DNA of 64,000 nt from UBA966 sp046350355 (GTDB lineage: Bacteria > Planctomycetota > Phycisphaerae > Phycisphaerales > SM1A02), in NCBI GenBank assembly GCA_046350355.1, contig JAXMAN010000001.1, positions 248,001-312,000 of the forward strand. Reading direction: 5' to 3'. Under the pieces are notes generated by a model. It did not search any database. It was not told the origin of the DNA and saw only the letters and a list, made by a program, of their open reading frames with translations. Positions 45,627-57,003 of the stretch are shown here, piece after piece. The stretch's first letter is position 1, and the number at the start of each line of letters is the position of its first letter. The translations under genes and the position numbers were made by a program.

Positions 45627-46010
45627 ATGGACCAACGGAGAGCGAGCCCCGAACGGAGCAGGATCGCACAGCGGGCGATCGCCTCGTCCAGTCTGCGGCC
45701 GCTCCACTGGGGCTTTGGGATCTGCGTCGCACTGGGTGGAGCCTCGCTCATCACCGTGATGGTCGGAGGGGGCCGTTGGGCGACGACCGCGCTCGTCATC
45801 CTCTTCGCGGGGCTCGGAGCATTCCTGGTGGGAGCACTGTTGATGCTGCGTCGCCTCCTCCCGCTCCAGCGGAAGGTCCGCCTCGGCCTCATCTGCGGCC
45901 ACTGCGGCCACCAGCTCGCGCCCGGACGCAATGCGTCCGCGTGCCCGGAGTGCGGATACCACCGCGTGCAGGGGCGGTTTGTGGGGGACGACGCGCCGAA
46001 GGGGGATTGA
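45627..46010 (+). CDS. small membrane protein with zinc ribbon
   Basis: 127 residues. Two membrane helices (about 28-47 and 52-73) precede a C-terminal zinc ribbon CGHCGHQL...ACPECGY. The family is unknown; planctomycetes carry many short proteins of this build. Confidence 0.65.
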   Translation: MDQRRASPERSRIAQRAIASSSLRPLHWGFGICVALGGASLITVMVGGGRWATTALVILFAGLGAFLVGALLMLRRLLPLQRKVRLGLICGHCGHQLAPGRNASACPECGYHRVQGRFVGDDAPKGD

Positions 46011-46032
46011 CTCGGCGGACTGGCGCACATAC

Positions 46033-46048
46033 AGTTGCCTACGCAACT
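46033..46048. promoter_or_regulatory. MarR-type palindromic operator
   Basis: AGTTGCCTACGCAACT: a six-base inverted repeat with a 4-base centre, ending 13 bases before the MarR ATG. It is the TTGC...GCAA class common for MarR-family operators, consistent with autoregulation. Confidence 0.8.
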
Positions 46049-46061
46049 AACCGCCCGACCG

Positions 46062-46520
46062 ATGCCGCCCGCTCCTGTCAGCACCCTCGATTCCCACGCC
46101 GGATACTGGCTCCGCTTCGTCTCGAACCACGTCTCCCACGGGTTCCGGCGCAAGGTGGAGTCGCACGGCGCGACGGTCGCGGAGTGGGTCGTGATGCGCG
46201 CGCTGCTCGAGTCCGACGGCGTCAACCCGAGCGAGCTCGCCGAATCCATCGGGCTCACGCGCGGCGCCGTCTCGCGGCTGATCGACCGGCTCGTCGCGAA
46301 GCGGCTGGTTTCATGCCGCTCCGAGCGCGAGGACCGGCGCTACCAGATCGTCAAGCTCACGGCGGCGGGGCGGCGGCTCGTGCCTGTCCTCGCGGCGCTC
46401 GCGGACGAGAACGACGCGGAGTTCTTCGGACATCTCGGCGTGCGGGAGCGCGCGGCGCTCGTCGCGGTGCTCCAGGGCATCGCCGAACGCCACGGGCTGA
46501 AGGGCGCGCCGCTCGAATGA
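46062..46520 (+). CDS. MarR-family transcriptional regulator
   Basis: 152 residues from ATG 46062; a TTG at 46035 falls inside the operator and is unlikely. Winged helix: VSHGFRRKVESHGATVAEWV, NPSELAESIGLTRGAVSRLI, DRLVAKRLVSCRSEREDRRY and KLTAAGRRLVP. The downstream DUF1398 gene follows closely and is probably its target and partner in one operon. Confidence 0.9.
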   Translation: MPPAPVSTLDSHAGYWLRFVSNHVSHGFRRKVESHGATVAEWVVMRALLESDGVNPSELAESIGLTRGAVSRLIDRLVAKRLVSCRSEREDRRYQIVKLTAAGRRLVPVLAALADENDAEFFGHLGVRERAALVAVLQGIAERHGLKGAPLE

Positions 46521-46546
46521 TCACGGTGCCCAGCACAGGAGCAACC

Positions 46547-46951
46547 ATGACCCCCGACCTCACCCGGCACCTGCACGAATGCACACGCCTCTCCGCGGCC
46601 GGCGAGATCCACTTCGGCGACCTCGTCGCGCGGCTCGTGCATCTCGGAGTCGAGCGCTACCACGCGGACTACACGCGCTGCGAGAACACGTACTACACGC
46701 CACAAGGCGAGTCCTGCGTCGTGCCGATGGGCTGCGCCGTCGCCGCGATCCGCGAGCGCTTCGACGCGGATGCCGTCGTGGCCGCCATCCGCCAGGCGCA
46801 GCGCGGCGAGATCATGTACCCGCAGTTCACGCGCCAGGTGCTCGCCGCCGGCTGCGTGGGCTACTTCGTGCAGATTCGTGGCCGGTGCGTGCAGTACTTT
46901 GGGCGAGGTGGTGAGATGCACACGGAGTGGTTCCCAGGTGCCGGGCAGTAG
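46547..46951 (+). CDS. DUF1398 family protein (YbcV-like)
   Basis: 134 residues; start at ATG 46547 because CAGGAGC lies just upstream. (An ATG at 46517 overlapping the MarR stop would add 10 residues.) Conserved blocks: GVERYHADYTRCENTYYTPQ, AIRQAQRGEIMYPQFTRQVL, GCVGYFVQIRGRCVQYFGR and HTEWFP. Soluble, function unknown; it is likely controlled by the MarR protein. Confidence 0.75.
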   Translation: MTPDLTRHLHECTRLSAAGEIHFGDLVARLVHLGVERYHADYTRCENTYYTPQGESCVVPMGCAVAAIRERFDADAVVAAIRQAQRGEIMYPQFTRQVLAAGCVGYFVQIRGRCVQYFGRGGEMHTEWFPGAGQ

Positions 46952-46982
46952 CGGGCGCCGCGCGGTGCGAGGAGGGACTCGG

Positions 46983-48113
46983 ATGCGACCTTCACCGACA
47001 CTCGAACGCTCGGTCGCCGGCTCGATCGCGCTCGTTGTTGCGTGCATGGTGATCGCGTGCGGATGCGCGGGACACGAACGCGTCGTCGCACCCCCGAAGG
47101 CGCAGGCGCCCGCGACGCCAGTCGGCGAAGTCGTGACCGGAGCGGGGAGCGAGTTCCGCACGGTCTTCCAGTCGAGCGACGGCACCTACTGGTTCGGAAG
47201 CCGCGATCGCGGTCTCTTCCGCATGCGGGATGGCGTGGTCACGCGCTTCACGACGGCGCACGGGCTCCCGGGAGACGGCGTGCGCGGGATCGCCGAGGAC
47301 CGCGCGGGGAACATCATCGTGGTGAGCGAACCCGGGGGACTCGCCCGGTTCGACGGGCGAACCTTTCAGGCGCTGCAGCCCGCAGCCACCCGATCCGATT
47401 GGCGGCTGCACTCCGACGACCTCTGGTTCCCTGCGGGCCCGGATACCGGCGCCGTGCTGCGCTACGACGGCACCACCGTGCATCGACTGACGCTGCCCAA
47501 GACCGAGGCGGGCGAGGCCTGGATCGCTCGGTATCCGCGCGCGACCCACCCCGGAATCAAGTACAGCCCGTACGACGTCTACACCATCTACCGCGACAGC
47601 CGCGGCCACCTGTGGTTGGGCACCGCGCTTCTGGGCGCATGCCGCTACGACGGAACGAACTTCGAGTGGATCGCGAACGAGATCGGCTTCGGCGAGACGA
47701 ACAGCTTCGGACTGCGCTCCATTATCGAGTCCAGGCCGGGCGTCTTCTGGTTCTGCCACCCTCCCGATGCCGTCGAGATTCCCGCGGTTGCGCAGAGCGC
47801 CCCGGGCTTCCAGCGAAGCGCCGGCGGAATGCCCTTTCGAAAGGTGCCGGGCTTCGGAACCTCCTCCGACCCATTCTCGACCTTCACCGCCTCCGCAACG
47901 GCGCCCAATGGGGATCTTTGGCTGCTGATCCTGGGTGGCGGCGCGTGGCGCTTCGACGGCCGCCGCATGGCGCACTTTCCGGTGCTCCGCGATGGTCAGC
48001 CGATCTTGGCGAACTCCATCGCGCTCGACCGGCAGGGCGTTCCCTGGGTCGGCACCGACGAGCACGGGGTCTACCGGTTCAACGGGACGGAGTTCGTGCG
48101 GTGGATGCCATGA
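46983..48113 (+). CDS. secreted lipoprotein with beta-propeller repeats
   Basis: 376 residues. Lipoprotein signal with MVIACGCAG. Repeats of the form (I/F)xxxxDGTxWFGxxxxGLxRxxDG occur about six times (TYWFGSRDRGLFRMRDG, HLWLGTALLGACRYDG, DLWLLILGGGAWRFDG, PWVGTDEHGVYRFNG), i.e. a regulator-propeller / NHL-type blade array. Sensor or structural role outside the cytoplasm. Not followed by a kinase. Confidence 0.75.
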   Translation: MRPSPTLERSVAGSIALVVACMVIACGCAGHERVVAPPKAQAPATPVGEVVTGAGSEFRTVFQSSDGTYWFGSRDRGLFRMRDGVVTRFTTAHGLPGDGVRGIAEDRAGNIIVVSEPGGLARFDGRTFQALQPAATRSDWRLHSDDLWFPAGPDTGAVLRYDGTTVHRLTLPKTEAGEAWIARYPRATHPGIKYSPYDVYTIYRDSRGHLWLGTALLGACRYDGTNFEWIANEIGFGETNSFGLRSIIESRPGVFWFCHPPDAVEIPAVAQSAPGFQRSAGGMPFRKVPGFGTSSDPFSTFTASATAPNGDLWLLILGGGAWRFDGRRMAHFPVLRDGQPILANSIALDRQGVPWVGTDEHGVYRFNGTEFVRWMP

Positions 48114-48206
48114 TGGCGCGTCGAGCGCGGACGGCGGAGGCGATCCGCAGGTGCCCCAGAAGCGTCGATGGACCCGGCACCTGCCGAGGTCAAGTGATCC
48201 GCTGAA

Positions 48207-48280
<74 letters not shown>

Positions 48281-48373
48281 CACGGATTCGAAGTCTAGCG
48301 GTGGCCGTCAGGCGCGCCGCGCGCCCGCGCCACGCGCCGCGCACCCCCGTCCCCCCGCGCTCCTCGCCCGCGC

Positions 48374-49435
48374 CTACTCGCCAAACCCGTAGTTCGAGTT
48401 CGGGATCACGCCGGGCAGCAGGCGGTCGCGGAAGTACTTCCAGTCGACGGCGAAGCCGATGTCGCCGTCGGCGGGCTGGTCGTAGAAGTGGGGCTGCGCG
48501 CAGAAGATCTCGACGAGGTCCTTGTTCTGCAGCGCGTACTGGCCGGTCGAGCCGTCGACGTAGCTCATCGTGATCGCGTCGGGGTTCCAGATCGCGGGTG
48601 TGTCGACCCAGTTCGCGGTCACGGGACTGATGATCCAGCCGCCGTAGTTGGCGCCCTGCGTCGTCGAGGTGTTCGCGCACGCGGGGTTGTCGCCCTCGAC
48701 GGTCGTGTACATCGTCCGCGCCGGCTGCACGATGCGCGCCAGCGTCGTCGTGTTGAAGCTCTCCAGCGGCATGTTGAGCTGCCCCGGATACGAGACGAAG
48801 CGTCGGTCGCCGTTCACGCCTTCCGTGTCGTCGGGGGTGCGCACGCCGACGAAGGAATTGATCGAGTAGCTGCGGATGCGCTGGCCCAGCGCGCCGTCGG
48901 CGCCCTGGCCGATCGAGTTCGTCGGCTCGTTCGGGCTGAGGTAGACGCTCTCGCTGCCCAGGTACGAGTAGAGCTTGCCGTCGGTCAGCGCGCGAGGGCG
49001 CTCCTGCTTCACCGAGGGGTTCGTCGTGTCGACGACCATGTACGGATCGGGGTTGCCCGCGGGGGGATTGCGGTCGTAGACCCACGCGTGCTGGAGCGTG
49101 TAGAGCGACTGGCCCTGCGTCGGCGTGCCGCTGCCCGCGTTCCACTGGAAGACGGTGAGGTCGGGGTTGGTGTGCGGGCTGACGAAGCGCCCCGCGTTCG
49201 CGGTCGTGTACGAGATGCTCGCCTGCGCGATCTGGCGCTGGTTCGAGAGGCACTTGGCCGTGCGCGCCGTGTTGCGGATCGAGGACATCGAGGGGATCAG
49301 CAGCGCGATCAGCGCGGCGATGATCGCGATCACCACCAGCAGCTCGACCACCGTGAAGGCGCGGCCGGAGCGGGCTGGATGGAGGGCGCGAAGGACGCGC
49401 GTGGGGCTGCCGTGGGGTCGGCGGGGGCGAATCAT
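48374..49435 (-). CDS. prepilin-like secreted protein, DUF1559/H-X9-DG type
   Basis: 353 residues from MIRPRR. Type IV prepilin-like leader: basic start, then RAFTVVELLVVIAIIAALIALLIPSM. The C-terminus has AITMSYVDGSTGQYAL, a counterpart of the H-X9-DG motif, and ends LPGVIPNSNYGFGE. Planctomycetes have expanded such type II secretion-like proteins. It is paralogous to the neighbour at 49601. An ATG 48 bases upstream is possible but adds no leader. Confidence 0.82.
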   Translation of the reverse strand: MIRPRRPHGSPTRVLRALHPARSGRAFTVVELLVVIAIIAALIALLIPSMSSIRNTARTAKCLSNQRQIAQASISYTTANAGRFVSPHTNPDLTVFQWNAGSGTPTQGQSLYTLQHAWVYDRNPPAGNPDPYMVVDTTNPSVKQERPRALTDGKLYSYLGSESVYLSPNEPTNSIGQGADGALGQRIRSYSINSFVGVRTPDDTEGVNGDRRFVSYPGQLNMPLESFNTTTLARIVQPARTMYTTVEGDNPACANTSTTQGANYGGWIISPVTANWVDTPAIWNPDAITMSYVDGSTGQYALQNKDLVEIFCAQPHFYDQPADGDIGFAVDWKYFRDRLLPGVIPNSNYGFGE

Positions 49436-49600
49436 GGGCGTATCACCATAGGTCAATACGGCGATGCCGCCGCGGATGCCCATGCGGGGGTCCCGGAAAT
49501 GGCTGAAAGTGTGCGGCCGGGCGGCGGCTGGTCCGCGGCCACCCCTCCTGTCGGGGCCGTCCGGCGTCTTAGAACACGATCCGGACCCAGCGCGCTGGGC

Positions 49601-50578
49601 TCAGAGGCCGTTCGAGAAGCCGTAGGTCGAGTTCGGGATCACGCCGGGAAGCTGGCGGTCGCGGAACCACTTCCAGTCGATCGCGAAGCCCACCGAGTCC
49701 GCGGGCTGGATCCAGCGGTGCGGGGTGCCGCCCATCGAGGGATCCCACATCGCCGGCAGGTCCGGCCGCTTGAGCTCGTAGACCTCGAAGGAGCCGTCGC
49801 AGTACGCCATCGTGACGGCGCCGGGGCTCCAGTAGGCGGGGGTGTCGATCCACCGCGGGATGAGCGGATCGATCAGCCAGCCGAGGTTGTTCCAGGAGAG
49901 GCTGTCGTCCTCCACCATGCAGAGCATCGTGCGGCTGGGCTGCGGCACGCGCGCGACCGAGGTGGTGTTGCAGGACGAGACGGGGATGCCCAGGCTGGTC
50001 GGGAAGCTGGCCCACTCCTGCAGGTCGTCGGGCGAACGCGTGCCGACCCATGCGTTCAGCGAGTAGCTGCGGATGCGGCGGTTGTTGTCGGGCGCGACCG
50101 AGCCGAAGGGGTTCGTCGGCTCCTGCGGCGAGATGTAGACGCCGGGCGATCCGATGTAGCTGAAGAGCGAGCCGTCCTCGAGCGCCTTGGGCTTCTCGTA
50201 GCCAAAGGTCGAGCTGCCCGAGGTGTAGGTGGCGTTGTTGGGGTTCGCCCAGACCCAGGCGTGCGTGGTGTAGTAGAGGAACTGGCTCTGCGTGGCGGCG
50301 TTTTGATAGACCCCAATGTTGTTTTGAGTCGCGGGGCTCGCCCAGCGGCCCGCGTTGTTCGTGGCGTACGAGTAGTCCGCCTGCCCGATCGAGCGCTGGT
50401 TGGTCAGGCACTGCGTGGTGCGCGACTGGGAGCGGACCTTGCCGATGGCCGGGATGAGCAGCGCGACGACCAGCGAGATGATCGCGATCACCACCAGCAG
50501 CTCCACGATGGTGAAGCCGCGCGAGGGCTGGGACGAGGCGGCGGGCGCCGGGATTCGGACGGTGTGCGTGCGTGCCAT
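49601..50578 (-). CDS. prepilin-like secreted protein, paralogue
   Basis: 325 residues. Leader GFTIVELLVVIAIISLVVAL and the same plan as the gene at 48374: TQCLTNQRSIGQADYSYATN, YISPQEPTNPFG, RIRSYSLNAWVGTRSPDD and AVTMAYCDGSFEVYEL, ending LPGVIPNSTYGFSNGL. The two genes form a tandem pair. Pseudopilin-like surface or secretion-related protein. Confidence 0.82.
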   Translation of the reverse strand: MARTHTVRIPAPAASSQPSRGFTIVELLVVIAIISLVVALLIPAIGKVRSQSRTTQCLTNQRSIGQADYSYATNNAGRWASPATQNNIGVYQNAATQSQFLYYTTHAWVWANPNNATYTSGSSTFGYEKPKALEDGSLFSYIGSPGVYISPQEPTNPFGSVAPDNNRRIRSYSLNAWVGTRSPDDLQEWASFPTSLGIPVSSCNTTSVARVPQPSRTMLCMVEDDSLSWNNLGWLIDPLIPRWIDTPAYWSPGAVTMAYCDGSFEVYELKRPDLPAMWDPSMGGTPHRWIQPADSVGFAIDWKWFRDRQLPGVIPNSTYGFSNGL

Positions 50579-50710
50579 GCGGCGCTCCACGAGGGGACGG
50601 GTTTCAGGGGCGCGCGGCGGCGCCGCAGACCCGGTCTGTGGTCATGCTAGCCCGAGGGGGTGCGAATGCAAGGGTTTTGGGCTGGAAGGTGCAGGGTTAG
50701 ACTTCCATCC

Positions 50711-51136
50711 ATGCTGGCACGAGCCCTTGGAATCACGATGGCGACCCTCGCAACCTCGATCGCCCTGGCGCAGGCGCCGGGTGGATCGGGCGGCGGCGCG
50801 CCCCCCGCGGGACAGGAGAAGGGCACCCCGCCCGCGCAGCCCCCCGCGCGCGTCGACCCGCTCGCCGGCATCAGCAAGGACGACCAGGCGAAGTACCGCG
50901 AGGCGGTCGCGCACGGCCTGAAGCAGCGCGACCTCTCGATCGCGATGCGCGCCGCGCTCAAGAAGATGATCTCCAACCGGCCTCCCAAGGAGGAGGACGT
51001 GAAGGCGTACGAGGCCGCGCTCAAGGCGCTCGACCGCCAGTCCGCGGCCACCGCCGAGATGATGAGCGCCGACAAGTGGACCGACGCCGACCGCGCGAAG
51101 ATGGGGGACATCATCGCGAAGATCGTGGGCTCGTAG
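50711..51136 (+). CDS. small secreted protein, unknown
   Basis: 141 residues. Signal peptide ending LATSIALAQ, then a Gly/Pro linker, then a helical domain (about 65-141) with ISKDDQAKYREAVAHGLKQR and DVKAYEAALKALDRQS. No known family. The gene is 25 bases before the next gene in the same direction. Confidence 0.65.
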   Translation: MLARALGITMATLATSIALAQAPGGSGGGAPPAGQEKGTPPAQPPARVDPLAGISKDDQAKYREAVAHGLKQRDLSIAMRAALKKMISNRPPKEEDVKAYEAALKALDRQSAATAEMMSADKWTDADRAKMGDIIAKIVGS

Positions 51137-51161
51137 GCGCGTTCGCGCCGATGGAGTGAGG

Positions 51162-51902
51162 ATGGACGGAACCCCCGCCGAGAGCGAGCGCGCGCCGGCG
51201 CGATGGCCCGGCGCGATCGCGTGGATCGCGACCGTGCTCGGCGTCGTGGCGGTCGTGTGGCTCTGCGTGGGGCTGCTGCGGTCCTGCTCGCCGGTGGCGG
51301 TGGCCGAGACCGCGGGCGGCGCGGCGCGCGACGTCGCGAAGACGCTTGCGGACGTGCTGAAGCCGACGGTGGTCTCAAACCCGCTCGTGGTGCTGCGCGG
51401 CGAGGACGACCAGCCCAAGCTCGTCGTCTACACGCACGCGGCGGACGTGAGCGAGGACCTCGTGAGCGACGCGTGGTTCGGGGACACCTACAGCCGCATC
51501 GTCGCGCGCAACTGCCGCGCGCAGTTCTTCATCCCGCTGGACGAGATGACCGCGCAGGACGTGGCCTTCGTGCCCGGCGGACCGGGACGGCCGGGACAGA
51601 TCCTGATCACCGCGCCGAAGCCGCGGCTCGACCTGGGCATGCTGGTGATCGCGCCGGAGTCGATCGAGTTCACCGAGCGCGCGACGGGGCTGCGCCGCGT
51701 CACCGCGTGGATGGAGACGGACCGGCGCGACGAGCTCACCAAGCACCTGCGTCCGCGCCTGATGGAGGCGATGGCCGACCCGAAGGTGCGCGAGCGCGCG
51801 GCGGAGGCGGCGCGGAAGTTCCTCGAGGAGCGCTTCGCGAGGTGGCTGCGCCCCGGCACCGAGATGGGCCGCGACGTCCGCGTCGAGGTCCGCTGGCGGT
51901 AG
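51162..51902 (+). CDS. membrane-anchored DUF4230-like protein
   Basis: 246 residues from ATG 51162 after GGAGTGAGG. One N-terminal membrane helix (about 18-42), then a soluble domain with PRLDLGMLVIAPESIEFTER and a long helical end (HLRPRLMEAMADPKVRERAA) closing VRVEVRWR, as in DUF4230 proteins. Function unknown. Confidence 0.65.
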   Translation: MDGTPAESERAPARWPGAIAWIATVLGVVAVVWLCVGLLRSCSPVAVAETAGGAARDVAKTLADVLKPTVVSNPLVVLRGEDDQPKLVVYTHAADVSEDLVSDAWFGDTYSRIVARNCRAQFFIPLDEMTAQDVAFVPGGPGRPGQILITAPKPRLDLGMLVIAPESIEFTERATGLRRVTAWMETDRRDELTKHLRPRLMEAMADPKVRERAAEAARKFLEERFARWLRPGTEMGRDVRVEVRWR

Positions 51903-51909
51903 GGGCGGT

Positions 51910-52722
51910 TCAGACGAGCTTGATCGTGGAGAGGTCTTCCGCCGGCTCGGGCCACTCGAGCTTCAGGTCGCGGAAGCTGCGGCGCAGCGCCTCGCTCACC
52001 AGCAGGTTGCGGAACCACTTGCGGTTGCTGGGGACGATGCACCAGGGCGCGTGCTCGGTGCTGGTGTTCGAGAGCATCGACTCGAACGCCTCCATGTACC
52101 GGTCCCAGAAGCCGCGCTCGCGCACGTCGTTGATGCTGAACTTCCACTGCTTCGCGGGATCCTCCAGGCGCGCGTGCAGGCGCTCGAGCTGCTCCTCCTT
52201 GGAGATGGTCAGGAAGAACTTCAGGATCACCGTCCCCTCCTCGACCAGCATGCGCTCGAAGTCGTTGATCTGCCGGTAGCGGCGCTCGATCTCCTTCTCC
52301 TTCATGCCGCCGTGCACGGTGGGCACGATGACGTCCTCGTAGTGGCTGCGGTTGAAGATCGCGATCTCGCCCTTGGCGGGGCAGACCATGTGGATGCGCC
52401 AGAGGTAGTCGTGCGCGGCCTCGTGCTCGCCGGGCTTCTTGAAGGAGCGCACGATCACCCCCTGCGGGTTGAGCGCGGTCATCACCTTGCGGATGACGCC
52501 GTCCTTGCCCGCGGTGTCGATGCCCTGCAGCACGACGAGCAAGCCGCGGCTGCGGTTGGCCCAGAAGCGCATCTGCTCCTCGACGAGCTCGGCGAGGTTC
52601 TTCTCGAGCGCCGCCTCGCCCTGCGCCTTGTCGAGGCCGCCATCCTCGTCCGGCTTCCACTTCTCCAGGCGGACGCGCGAACCCGGCTTCACCACGAACG
52701 CGTCGATGTCGAGCTTGCCCAT
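51910..52722 (-). CDS. ppk2: polyphosphate kinase 2
   Basis: 270 residues. P-loop kinase: Walker A LQGIDTAGKDGVI, Walker B and lid IAIFNRSHYEDVIVPTVHG, ILKFFLTISKEEQLERLHAR and the substrate contact FWDRYMEAFESMLSNTST. Class III-like PPK2 uses polyphosphate to phosphorylate NMP/NDP. Length is normal. Adjacent asnS is 42 bases away in the same direction. Confidence 0.93.
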   Translation of the reverse strand: MGKLDIDAFVVKPGSRVRLEKWKPDEDGGLDKAQGEAALEKNLAELVEEQMRFWANRSRGLLVVLQGIDTAGKDGVIRKVMTALNPQGVIVRSFKKPGEHEAAHDYLWRIHMVCPAKGEIAIFNRSHYEDVIVPTVHGGMKEKEIERRYRQINDFERMLVEEGTVILKFFLTISKEEQLERLHARLEDPAKQWKFSINDVRERGFWDRYMEAFESMLSNTSTEHAPWCIVPSNRKWFRNLLVSEALRRSFRDLKLEWPEPAEDLSTIKLV

Positions 52723-52764
52723 GCGCCGCAGCGTATCCCGCCCGCGGCGGCGGTCACGCGCGCG

Positions 52765-54180
<1,416 letters not shown>

Positions 54181-54335
54181 AGAAGGTGAAGGGTAAGCAC
54201 CGCAGCCGCTGCCAGAGTGGCAGCGGGGCACGCGCGCGCCGCCGCGGCCTGACACGCGGGGCGGGGCAGGGGAGGGAACGCCGCCGTGCTGCGCTGGAGA
54301 TTATTGGACACAAAGCCACCTGCCCCAACCCCTCG

Positions 54336-54352
54336 TTGGCACGGCCTTTGCA
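54336..54352 (+). promoter_or_regulatory. sigma-54-type promoter
   Basis: TTGGCACGGCCTTTGCA matches the -24/-12 consensus YTGGCACGnnnnTTGCW at every fixed base. The -12 GC is about 20 bases from the next ATG, so a start about 12 bases after it leaves a very short leader before the receiver-like gene. RpoN and an activator must exist elsewhere. Confidence 0.6.
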
Positions 54353-54371
54353 TCCCGAGGGGCCTCTCGCG

Positions 54372-54887
54372 ATGCGTCTGCGCTGTCTCCATCACCAGTC
54401 CGCCGACCAGACCGCCAACGGCGGGACGGCGCCGCGCGCGCCGCGGCTGAACCTGCTGCTCACCACGGGCGGCTGGCAGCAGGACGCCTGGGCGGTCGCG
54501 GTGCCGCAGATCCTGGAGCCGCTGGGCGTGCAGGTGATCCGCGCGAACTCGGGCGTCGAGGCGACCAACGTCATCCGCTCCTGCCCGGTGCACATCGCGG
54601 TCGTCGACCTCGCGCTGCCGCTGGACTCGAGCACGCTGGGCAGCGAGCCCGGCGGCGTCCGCGTCATCCAGCTCCTGCGCCGCCTGGACGCGCCGCCGCC
54701 GATGGTCGTCGTGCGTCCGCCGCAGCCCACGCGCCGCGAGAGCAGCCGCAGCCTCGTCGAGGCGCTCCTCGACGGCGCCTTCAGCGTCGTCGACCGTCCG
54801 TGCCACCCCGAGACGATGCTGCGGCTCATGCACCGCATCCTCGAGCGGCACTACCTCCGTCCAAGTCCGTCCACCCCCGGCGCGTGA
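54372..54887 (+). CDS. degenerate response-regulator receiver protein
   Basis: 171 residues. Receiver-like: LNLLLTTGGWQQDAWAVAVP, the phospho-acceptor strand VHIAVVDLALPLDS, and DGAFSVVDRPCHPETMLRL where Arg replaces the usual KP lysine; the first acidic pair is missing. It thus may not be phosphorylated. It sits 49 bases upstream of groES on the same strand, behind the sigma-54-type promoter. Confidence 0.7.
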   Translation: MRLRCLHHQSADQTANGGTAPRAPRLNLLLTTGGWQQDAWAVAVPQILEPLGVQVIRANSGVEATNVIRSCPVHIAVVDLALPLDSSTLGSEPGGVRVIQLLRRLDAPPPMVVVRPPQPTRRESSRSLVEALLDGAFSVVDRPCHPETMLRLMHRILERHYLRPSPSTPGA

Positions 54888-54936
54888 CGCGCCGGACCAT
54901 CGATCCCCATTCACACTCATCAGGAGACACGAAGCA

Positions 54937-55227
54937 ATGAAGGTTCGCCCCCTCGGAGACAAGATCCTCGTCAAGCGCGACGAGGCCGCCACCAAGACCG
55001 ACGCCGGCATCTTCCTGCCGGAGACGGCCAAGGACAAGCCCAAGCAGGGCAAGGTCATCGCGCTCGGCTCGGGCATCCTGAACAAGGAGACCGGCGAGTT
55101 CCTCCCGTTCAGCGTGAAGAAGGGCGACACCGTCATCTTCTCCAGCTACTCGGGCACCGAAGTCAAGATCGACGGCGACGCGTTCCTCATCATGACCGAG
55201 GAAGACATCCTCGGCGTCATCGAGTGA
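54937..55227 (+). CDS. groES: co-chaperonin GroES
   Basis: 96 residues: VRPLGDKILVKRDEA, the mobile loop GIFLPETAKDKP, GKVIALGSGI and KKGDTVIFSSYSGTEVKIDG. CAGGAGACAC precedes the ATG. Caps GroEL in the cytoplasm. No CIRCE repeat is seen upstream. Confidence 0.97.
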   Translation: MKVRPLGDKILVKRDEAATKTDAGIFLPETAKDKPKQGKVIALGSGILNKETGEFLPFSVKKGDTVIFSSYSGTEVKIDGDAFLIMTEEDILGVIE

Positions 55228-55271
55228 GCCCGCCGGTCGCAGCAACGAACACCTGAAAGGAAACGAGACAC

Positions 55272-56912
<1,641 letters not shown>

Positions 56913-56949
56913 GTCCGGTCGCGGAAGTGCGGTGAGATGGAACTTCCAG

Positions 56950-56986
56950 CCGCCCGCCCTGAGAGGGGTGGGCGGTTGTGTTTTTT
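56950..56986 (+). terminator. rho-independent terminator after groEL
   Basis: CCGCCC-G-CCC pairs with GGG-T-GGGCGG around a six-base loop, followed by TTGTGTTTTTT. 37 bases past the groEL stop. Confidence 0.9.
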
Positions 56987-57003
56987 GCGGTTAGCCTGGC
57001 GGC

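Noticed and set aside
54888..54936. CIRCE element before groES
   Set aside because: No TTAGCACTC / GAGTGCTAA inverted repeat in the short gap or nearby.
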